From assembly GCA_021808105.1 (NCBI GenBank), contig JAKBCC010000020.1, forward strand, positions 3,106 through 42,625: a DNA stretch of 39,520 nucleotides. Reading direction: 5' to 3'. This document shows, piece by piece, positions 33,335-39,520 of the stretch. Source of the DNA: Planctomycetota bacterium. Its GTDB lineage: Bacteria > Planctomycetota > Phycisphaerae > WQYP01. The translations under genes and the position numbers were made by a program. The first letter of the stretch is position 1; each line of letters starts with the position of its first letter. The notes beneath the pieces were generated by a model, which saw only the letters and a list, made by a program, of their open reading frames with translations, had not been told where the DNA came from and did no database searches.

Positions 33335-34075
33335 ATGCCCGAAGGCCGCTATAAACTGCTTGTCGCCTACGATGGAACCGCCTACTGCGGCTGGCAGCGG
33401 CAAATTGAGCCGGTTGTGACCGTGCAACGCACGATTGAAAAAGCGGTTGGCTACATTGTGGATCATCCAGTAACAGTGATAGGATCCTCGCGCACCGACA
33501 CCGGCGTTCACGCTCAGGGACAAATTGCGGTCATGACCGTTAATACGCATCTGGATGCCCAGCGCCTGCGGCTGGCCATCAACAGTCGGTTGCCGGCTGA
33601 TATATTGATCCGTGAAATTGAGCCTGTAGACGATAGCTTTAATATCCGCAGCGCCCGCACCAAGCGCTATCGATATTTGATCTGGGCGGATCGGGATCGT
33701 CCGATTTTTTATCGGCATTATGTCTATCACCACTATCGGCACCTGGAAATGCCGGTCATGCAGGAAGCCTGCAGGCTGTATGAAGGGAAACATGACTTTA
33801 TCGCATTTCGCGGAAGAAAAGATGACCGGCAAACGACGGTTCGGGATATTTTTCATTGCAGTATTCATCGGCGCGGACCGATAATAATCTTTGCCGTGGA
33901 AGGCAGCGGATTCCTGTACCACATGGTGCGTACGATGGTGGGAACCGTGCTGGAAATAGGCCGGGGGCAGGGTGAACCCCAGCGTGTGACGGAACTTTTG
34001 GCATCCGGAGATCGCGCAAAGGTCGGCCCGTGTGCTCCGGCTTCCGGGTTAGCTCTGCAATGGATTCGCTTTTAA
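33335..34075 (+). CDS. truA: tRNA pseudouridine(38-40) synthase
   Basis: Isomerises uridines 38-40 in the anticodon arm of tRNA. Seen: the catalytic Asp55 in SSRTDTGVHA, the N-terminal VAYDGTAYCGWQRQ and the late GSGFLYHMVRTMVGT block. The length of 246 residues is typical. It lies 80 bp after asd and 47 bp before a GT4 gene on the same strand. Confidence 0.96.
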   Translation: MPEGRYKLLVAYDGTAYCGWQRQIEPVVTVQRTIEKAVGYIVDHPVTVIGSSRTDTGVHAQGQIAVMTVNTHLDAQRLRLAINSRLPADILIREIEPVDDSFNIRSARTKRYRYLIWADRDRPIFYRHYVYHHYRHLEMPVMQEACRLYEGKHDFIAFRGRKDDRQTTVRDIFHCSIHRRGPIIIFAVEGSGFLYHMVRTMVGTVLEIGRGQGEPQRVTELLASGDRAKVGPCAPASGLALQWIRF

Positions 34076-34122
34076 TATTTTCTCTGTTACATGCGGACGA
34101 TTAAGAAAATGGACTTTGCGGG

Positions 34123-35289
34123 TTGAAAATAGTACACGTCATCACGCGATTAATTGTGGGCGGCGCGCAGGAAAATACGATCCTGACGTGCGAAGGTCAG
34201 CACCGGCGCGGCCACGATGTAACATTAATAACCGGCCCGAGCACCGGACCGGAAGGATCGCTGATGCAGCGGGCCGGCGAAGGGGGTTACCGGGTAATTG
34301 TGGAAGAGAGCCTCATACGCAGTGTCCATCCAATTATCGACGCGCAGGCCTATCACCGGCTTAAACAGCTATGCCGGCAACTGCGACCCGATATTATTCA
34401 TACGCATTCCAGCAAAGCCGGCATTCTAGGGCGCAAGGCAGCTTGGAAGAGCAAAGTTCCAGTGGTGGTACACACCATTCACGGCCTGGCTTTTCATCCC
34501 TACCAATCCAAGCTTACTAACGCCGCATGGATCGCCCTTGAACGTTTCGCCGCCCGACGATGCCATAAAATTATCTGCGTCGCCGATGCCATGACGCGCC
34601 AGGCTCTGGCGTGCGGCGTGGGGAAGCCGGAACAATTCATCACCGTCTACAGCGGGATGGATATTCAACCATTCTTGGCGGCGGCCGATCAACGCAGCGC
34701 GGCACGAAGCAGCCTGGGAATCGCCGACGACCGCATCGTCATGGGAACCATCGCCCGTTTGCAACCCTTGAAGGGCCATGACGATCTGCTGGCGATTGCG
34801 GCAGAATTATTCGCGGCTGAACCGCGTTTGACCTTTTTATGGATCGGCGATGGCAAATTTCAGGCGCGGTTCCGGGAAAAGATCCGCCGCGCCGGGTGGG
34901 AGGATCGGTTTATCCTTAAGGGTCTGGTTGCACCGGCGGAAATTCCGAAACTCATTCCGGCCATGGATATGATGGTGCATCCCAGTTACCGGGAAGGCTT
35001 ACCGCGCGCCGTGGTGCAGGGAATGTTGGAATCCATTCCAGCCATCGTCTATAACTGCGATGGCGCTGATGAAATTTGCATCACCGGGCACAGTGGTATT
35101 CTTGTAGAACCAGGAGATATTGCCGCCTTGCGAAGTGCTATTCTGCAGCTGTCCCAAAACGCGGAACGTCGCAAGGCCATGGGCCTGCAGGGAAAGGTTC
35201 TGGCTGCTGCAAAATTTGACGTTAATAGGATGGTTGATTCGCTGCTGGACATTTATCAGAAAGTCCTGGGAGAACGTCATGAGTCTTAA
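34123..35289 (+). CDS. Glycosyltransferase, family GT4
   Basis: GT-B fold enzyme that transfers a sugar from a nucleotide donor, probably to a surface glycan or lipid. Seen: N-terminal GGAQENT, IHTHSSKAGILGR, VVHTIHGLAFH, the donor-domain IARLQPLKGHDDLL and REGLPRAVVQGM. In the usual EX7E motif the second Glu is Gln (EGLPRAVVQ), a variant also found in active relatives. The length of 388 residues is normal. The start is a TTG at 34123; it gives the standard MKIVHVIT N-terminus. It overlaps the next gene by 11 bp, which points to co-expression. Confidence 0.9.
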   Translation: MKIVHVITRLIVGGAQENTILTCEGQHRRGHDVTLITGPSTGPEGSLMQRAGEGGYRVIVEESLIRSVHPIIDAQAYHRLKQLCRQLRPDIIHTHSSKAGILGRKAAWKSKVPVVVHTIHGLAFHPYQSKLTNAAWIALERFAARRCHKIICVADAMTRQALACGVGKPEQFITVYSGMDIQPFLAAADQRSAARSSLGIADDRIVMGTIARLQPLKGHDDLLAIAAELFAAEPRLTFLWIGDGKFQARFREKIRRAGWEDRFILKGLVAPAEIPKLIPAMDMMVHPSYREGLPRAVVQGMLESIPAIVYNCDGADEICITGHSGILVEPGDIAALRSAILQLSQNAERRKAMGLQGKVLAAAKFDVNRMVDSLLDIYQKVLGERHES

Positions 35290-37378
35290 ATTTCCGCGCT
35301 GGCTTAACCGCGCGGCGAACAGTTCGTTGCCGGCCCTGGCCGTTTTATTGTTTTCATCTGCGAATGCAGCATTGGCTCGAAATCCGTCACGGATTTCCGA
35401 TGCACCAGCATCCCGCATCCGCTATCGGGTACAACAGCTTGACACGCAGATTGGTATTCTCCTGTTAAAAATTCCCGTTGGTTCGGATAACCCCGGTGTC
35501 CCCGCCGAAGTTCAGGAGACCTATCGACTCATTATTCGACATCTTTATAGATCGGCATTGCGCTGCAGAAATGTCAGCTTGCGATCCCTGATGGTTCTTA
35601 AAGCCGATCAACTTTTTGCCGGACTTCCCAATTTCGACCAACAAACCACCGCCCTTCTCGCTGCTGCCAATTCCCATAACGCCGAAGTAGCTCAAGCGTG
35701 CCGAAATTTTTACCGCGTCAGCAGCCACGTCAACGACGGCCTGGTATCCGTCAAGACGCTGAGTTTATATCTGCACAAGTTACTTAAGCCGCTTGGGCCA
35801 TTGGCGGAGCTGGAATTTACCGGCACATCAGGGCCAGTGGTGTGGCCCGTGGCCAACGGCCTGCCAGACCCTTGGGTGCCCGGAAAATCCGTCTCAACGC
35901 TGCCGGATATTGACGCCGAAATTGCAATTTTACAACATGCCCACATTCCCCTGGAGATGCGGACCATGGTCGGATCGATTCTCCAGCAACTTAAGCCAGG
36001 TGTAAAAGCCACCGCGACGCGCCGGCAGAGCTTGGCCTATTATCACATTCTTCTTCAGGGCGTAAGTTTTGCAGAGCATTTGCAACAAGGTGGCGTGCTA
36101 CCCAGGCAACTTCGATCGCACTTTAATCATCGACTGATGCTGGGATTATTATTTTTCAGGGACCCGCGCACGCGCGACGCCGGTGCCCGCGAGTTGGAAT
36201 CCATTGAGGTTGTTGTTCATTCTCTGGAACTGCTTCAGACCGCCCCCCTGCCGACTAAAGCCCAGCGTGTGGTAAGCCGATGTGTGCAGAATACGATCGG
36301 CCACATGCAAACTTCTCATCATGCAATGCGCTACACCCAGGATCTTCAAGCACTGGATCTACTTCTGGTTCAGCAGCGAGCCTTGGCTCAACGCCTGCAG
36401 CGCTCTCACGCATCCTACACCAACCCCGCCTGGCATCGCATTGCCCAGACCGCGGCTGCAGACCTTCAATTGACAATTAAAAGCCTGAAAAACGGTTTCA
36501 ATCGTACAGCCGTTCAAACGTATCTCGCCCATCTTAACGGGCTGTTCGGCAATATTGATCGACTGATCGCCATGCGGGCCTCCGCGCAACAAGCCCTGCT
36601 CTATCACCCGCGCGACGCCGAAGGCGTATCCCAGAATATGCAACGCTGGGCACGGCATATCGGCATGCATCCCTATTTCGCCGGCACCGCCGCGAAAAGT
36701 TTTGACCGCTTTAATCAGGTATTGCTGCTATTGGCTGCTGCGCATCGCGCCATGGCGGCACATGGACCGGAAAACGTAATGACGCGCATTTCCGGCGGGC
36801 GCTATCAGCGCTTTGTCACCAGGTTTCTGCAAACGCAACGTGATCTGGTCAACTCGTTAGCCCATCCGCAACTTGCTTCTGATGCGCTGCTGCGCCGGCT
36901 TTATCGCCAACGCCTGATTTTTAAAACCAGCTCGGAACTCGCTTACCTTCTGGAAAAAGATCAGCCCTTGCTTCGCTTAAATCAATGGGCCGCCTGGCAC
37001 ATCAGCGTTCGTACCCAAAAGACCCTGCTGAACCAATTTGAACAGAGCCTCTCATTTGAATTTCACGCCGCACTTAGCCATAAGCCAATGTCTTCCGAAG
37101 CATGGGTCGGCTTTTCTGCCACCGCCGGTCCGATTGCGACTCTGGCGGCAACCTGCCAAACGCTGCTTCCGCAACTTAATGCGGCGCCTGCCGCATGGTC
37201 CACTGGTTGGCTGCAAACCTATTCGTGGCAACCCCCCAACATCCTGTGCCCCAATGAGGCTTCGCGCTTCAGCTTGGCCTGTATGTTCTTTAATGAGGCA
37301 CACTATCAAAATGCGCACGGCAATGTGCAGGCCGCCATGGCATTATTTAACTCTGGATTACACGCGATAAACCGATGA
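35279..37378 (+). CDS. Exported protein of unknown function, 699 residues
   Basis: I do not recognise the family. The N-terminus has a clear Sec signal peptide (basic RWLNRAANSS, hydrophobic LPALAVLLFS, cleavage near ANA or ALA at 30-33). The rest is rich in Leu, Ala, Gln and His and looks almost all-helical, with no internal membrane segment, Cys pattern or catalytic motif. It may be a periplasmic helical-repeat protein. The start chosen is the ATG at 35279, inside the end of the GT4 gene (11-bp overlap); the frame is open to 35120 but only this start yields the signal peptide. The coupling suggests a role with the glycosyltransferase (inference). Confidence 0.75.
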   Translation: MSLKFPRWLNRAANSSLPALAVLLFSSANAALARNPSRISDAPASRIRYRVQQLDTQIGILLLKIPVGSDNPGVPAEVQETYRLIIRHLYRSALRCRNVSLRSLMVLKADQLFAGLPNFDQQTTALLAAANSHNAEVAQACRNFYRVSSHVNDGLVSVKTLSLYLHKLLKPLGPLAELEFTGTSGPVVWPVANGLPDPWVPGKSVSTLPDIDAEIAILQHAHIPLEMRTMVGSILQQLKPGVKATATRRQSLAYYHILLQGVSFAEHLQQGGVLPRQLRSHFNHRLMLGLLFFRDPRTRDAGARELESIEVVVHSLELLQTAPLPTKAQRVVSRCVQNTIGHMQTSHHAMRYTQDLQALDLLLVQQRALAQRLQRSHASYTNPAWHRIAQTAAADLQLTIKSLKNGFNRTAVQTYLAHLNGLFGNIDRLIAMRASAQQALLYHPRDAEGVSQNMQRWARHIGMHPYFAGTAAKSFDRFNQVLLLLAAAHRAMAAHGPENVMTRISGGRYQRFVTRFLQTQRDLVNSLAHPQLASDALLRRLYRQRLIFKTSSELAYLLEKDQPLLRLNQWAAWHISVRTQKTLLNQFEQSLSFEFHAALSHKPMSSEAWVGFSATAGPIATLAATCQTLLPQLNAAPAAWSTGWLQTYSWQPPNILCPNEASRFSLACMFFNEAHYQNAHGNVQAAMALFNSGLHAINR

Positions 37379-37405
37379 ACGGCCTCCTGCCACTAACAAT
37401 CTGCG

Positions 37406-38719
37406 TTATTTCATCGCCCAGACTTTGAAATCACGATACTCCCCCACTGTCCCCGCCATTTGTCGGAGCCCTATTTTTCCGCTTCCATAAGCCTTGCCAA
37501 AACGCGATGGGTTATTATCCATCCAATCCAGTGAAACTTTTCCGTTGACCAGCAGTTGAATGTGTCGGCCGTCTTTAATAATACGAAGCTTCTGGAATCC
37601 CTGGGTCCCCGGCGCGACAGCGACCGGCCCGACGCCGGTGAGATAAAAGTGATTATTCTTACGCAGGTTTGAGGACGGACGCCCGGATTGAAACAGCGGC
37701 AGATTGGCAAAATATGAGAAGTGGTAACTGACAATGCTGCCATGCGTATACTGGCTGAATATGCCATCCCGCGGCGGCAGGCTGGGATTAAAAATATCAT
37801 CGCCGTTAGCTCCGCGCGCGGCGAAAAATATGATGGCCAGCCCGGTACGCGATACCGGTTTGAACTGCCAGTCCGCGATAAATCGGTTCGGGAACGTTCT
37901 GGGGCACCATAATACAAAATGCCCTGGGCCGGAAAACGTTCCCGCCTTTTGCGTTTGCAGTTTCATGGACTCGCCGGGAAAGGAAATTTTGCCGGGGCCT
38001 TCAAGAATCCATTTTGCTACATCGGTTTTATTGCTTAGAGGATCCGAATAAAGCAATGCACCGCGCCGGTTGCGCAGATTGATTGCCGCAGGAGGTCGAT
38101 AGTACCCCAGCAGAGCCTTCTGTTTCCCGGCTAATGCTTTCGGCACTCTTGCGGCAATTTCGCCCGGCGGAATGTAGGTCGCGTGAACCTGCACGTCGGA
38201 GACGCGATTTGGACCCTGGCCGAGAGTTAATTGATCCGCATGGCCCGCAATTTTCCAAGGCGCGTAGCGGGTGCCGGGAAGATTCATCGGTACACCGTTT
38301 AAGTAACCATCGCACCGCCCTTCGTTGCTGTCCCAGGTAAAAATGATCTGATAGGACGCCGGCCCGGGCAAGTGGGTCAGATTGACCAGAAATCCCCGGT
38401 CATATTTTCCTTTGCTCCATTCAAAAATGATATTGACGCTCTCTTTTCCACAGGTCAATTTACAATCGGCCAATCCCGGTAAACTTACCAGCGTCTGATC
38501 CAGCGATTCGGCATCGGCACCGTCGCGCCAGGTTTGGCTGGTGTGCAGATTAAAACTCAAATAGCCCTGCTGGTTCAGTTGTTTGGGCAAAGGTGTTTCG
38601 ACTTTCATCGCTTTCTCCGGCTTCCCTGAGGCCCCGGCAGCGCCGAACATCGGCGCGCACCAGCTTGCCAGAAGCAGTGCACCAAGTAACATCGGCGTGA
38701 AATATCGCACATAAGGCAT
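37406..38719 (-). CDS. Secreted protein with DUF1961-like C-terminal domain
   Basis: 437 residues with a signal peptide (MLLGALLLASW core) and two beta-rich halves. The N-terminal half may be a lectin-like sandwich (YLSFNLHTSQTW; YQIIFTWDSNEG). The C-terminal half contains FVLWCPRTFPNRFIADWQF, TGLAIIFFAARG and QLLVNGKVSLDW, matching the pattern I know for DUF1961, a concanavalin-like fold seen in polysaccharide degraders. A carbohydrate-binding or processing role outside the cytoplasm is likely; no catalytic residues can be assigned. It is convergent with the unknown exported protein and divergent from the edge gene. Confidence 0.72.
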   Translation of the reverse strand: MPYVRYFTPMLLGALLLASWCAPMFGAAGASGKPEKAMKVETPLPKQLNQQGYLSFNLHTSQTWRDGADAESLDQTLVSLPGLADCKLTCGKESVNIIFEWSKGKYDRGFLVNLTHLPGPASYQIIFTWDSNEGRCDGYLNGVPMNLPGTRYAPWKIAGHADQLTLGQGPNRVSDVQVHATYIPPGEIAARVPKALAGKQKALLGYYRPPAAINLRNRRGALLYSDPLSNKTDVAKWILEGPGKISFPGESMKLQTQKAGTFSGPGHFVLWCPRTFPNRFIADWQFKPVSRTGLAIIFFAARGANGDDIFNPSLPPRDGIFSQYTHGSIVSYHFSYFANLPLFQSGRPSSNLRKNNHFYLTGVGPVAVAPGTQGFQKLRIIKDGRHIQLLVNGKVSLDWMDNNPSRFGKAYGSGKIGLRQMAGTVGEYRDFKVWAMK

Positions 38720-38931
38720 AAGCGCATCTCTCGGTGTCCGCGTATCCAGTCGTCGCGATGATTAAATAACGCAGTTCACCGCAGGATGCAAGGCTTTGCT
38801 TGCTTTCTAAAGAAGAAAGAAGATATTTCGCTTCGTGCCTTGGGGCTCCACCATCTGGATTATGTTCGTTCTGCCGTGTATATTTAATCCCCTAATGCCG
38901 AGTGTCAAATGGTAAACGGCTGTTAATTTGT

Positions 38932-38975
38932 GTTTTGTCCGCAACGCGCGTGCCCCATGATATCCCGGACAAAAC
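38932..38975. promoter_or_regulatory. Perfect 10-bp inverted repeat before the edge gene
   Basis: GTTTTGTCCG (38932-38941) and CGGACAAAAC (38966-38975) with a 24-bp spacer, ending 17 bp before the ATG of the secreted edge protein. As DNA it could be an operator; as RNA it forms a leader stem-loop close to the ribosome-binding GGAG. No family is recognised. Confidence 0.55.
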
Positions 38976-38992
38976 CACGTGGAGATTCATTG

Positions 38993-39520
38993 ATGAATTG
39001 TTTTCGCACGCGCTTGTGGTTGTCGATCCTGTTACTGATGCTGACGGTTCCGTCTGCACGCATTTTAGCCGCTACGGTCAGCCAACGCCCATTTTTAATC
39101 CATTTTAATTCACCGGCAATGTTGAAGCATATTCGCATTTTTGGCCGTGGTGTAAGCATGAAGTTCAACACCCAGGCCCGCTATATCCATCACGAACCCG
39201 GTAGTCTTGAAATTATCGCCAACGAAAAGGAAAATTATCCGCATCACAGGCGACGATCATCTAAAACAACTCCGAATTCAAAGAAGGCACGCCCGCGCTC
39301 CGGATATGGCGATGTGCGGCCCGCCATAATTATTCACTGCGGGCAACCCATTAACTTGCGGCTTTACCGGGCAATCAGCCTGTGGGTCTATGTCCCCACA
39401 TCAGCGGCAGCGCATTTCTTCGGGCGGTATGATGTGCGACTTGCCGTCAATGGCGGCAATCCTTACTGGTCGTTTGCCGATGTTTCACCGGGCTGGAATT
39501 ATGTCGTTTGGAACTTTGCC
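38993..39520 (+). CDS. Secreted protein, 3' end beyond the window (partial)
   Basis: An open frame of 176 codons reaches the right edge without a stop. The N-terminus is a signal peptide (MNCFRTRLWLSILLLMLTV, cleavage near ILA-A at about 26). A basic linker around residue 85-105 is followed by a beta-rich region (LRLYRAISLWVYVPTSAAA; WSFADVSPGWNYVVWNFA) recalling carbohydrate-binding or jelly-roll domains. GGAG lies 9 bp before the ATG at 38993. The family is not determined because the C-terminal part is missing; a glycan-related secreted protein fits the neighbouring DUF1961-like gene. Confidence 0.75.
   Translation, partial: MNCFRTRLWLSILLLMLTVPSARILAATVSQRPFLIHFNSPAMLKHIRIFGRGVSMKFNTQARYIHHEPGSLEIIANEKENYPHHRRRSSKTTPNSKKARPRSGYGDVRPAIIIHCGQPINLRLYRAISLWVYVPTSAAAHFFGRYDVRLAVNGGNPYWSFADVSPGWNYVVWNFA

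Noticed and set aside
33074-33922. 282-codon minus-strand frame
   Set aside because: It lies opposite asd and truA, both with intact family motifs; a shadow frame.
34109-34126. Mini-frame ATG GAC TTT GCG GGT TGA overlapping the GT4 start
   Set aside because: Five codons only and without a ribosome-binding site; probably chance.

Overview
The window looks like chromosomal DNA of a Gram-negative, mesophilic bacterium, most probably a planctomycete of the Phycisphaerae type. That placement is an inference. It rests on the medium G+C content, frequent TTG/GTG starts, an acyl carrier protein with a long C-terminal tail next to a FabZ-like dehydratase, a PmoA-like DUF6807 protein, a DUF1961-like secreted protein, a TatC with a long extra loop, and large exported proteins of unknown family. 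No rRNA, tRNA, CRISPR array, transposase, integrase or phage gene was found. Gene density is high and most genes are ordinary chromosomal ones.

Layout, left to right. (1) 1-3161, minus strand: thiL and tsaE overlap by ATGA and are followed by leuC, which appears to have its own promoter; an imperfect 68-bp direct repeat lies beyond leuC. (2) 3162-3889: a 730-bp gap with short direct repeats, a string of inverted repeats that can fold into one closed multi-hairpin domain (3320-3532), and a good sigma70-type promoter (3609-3637) pointing at a Dph6-like PP-loop ATPase. (3) 4618-5966, minus: an ECF sigma factor and a membrane-anchored, cysteine-containing partner, probably its anti-sigma factor. 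They face away from a plus-strand heavy-metal RND efflux operon (adaptor, inner-membrane pump, outer-membrane lipoprotein; 6265-12759). The shared control region holds an RpoE-like GGAACTT element oriented toward the pump. (4) 12903-18077, plus: lysS, a LolC/MacB-type ABC permease, its ATPase and tatC. (5) 18155-22987: an aldo/keto reductase, a 14-unit TPR-like protein, a THUMP-like methyltransferase and an ArsR-type regulator. (6) 23459-26074, plus: FabZ-like dehydratase, acyl carrier protein and DHA2 drug-efflux transporter, divergent from the ArsR gene. (7) 26085-30019, minus: HAD phosphatase/mutase, APC permease fused to a USP domain, DUF6807 protein. (8) 30067-37378, plus: sugar-nucleotide epimerase, cupin protein, asd, truA, GT4 glycosyltransferase and a 699-residue exported protein of unknown function. 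(9) 37406-39520: a DUF1961-like secreted protein on minus and the 5' part of another secreted protein that runs off the right edge, with a perfect 10-bp inverted repeat in its leader.

Likely functional groups: amino-acid and cofactor synthesis (leuC, asd, thiL); tRNA modification and charging (tsaE, truA, lysS); envelope transport (ABC permease/ATPase pair, TatC, metal RND pump, MFS pump, APC permease); and surface or extracellular carbohydrate chemistry (epimerase, GT4, DUF6807, DUF1961-like, edge protein). The most unusual item is the multi-hairpin intergenic domain at 3320-3532. Next in interest are the ECF sigma/RND divergon, the inverted-repeat element at 31084-31209, the enlarged RND pump and TatC, and the unknown exported protein coupled to the GT4 gene. 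No clear new multi-gene system is visible, and functional calls come from reading motifs without any database search.
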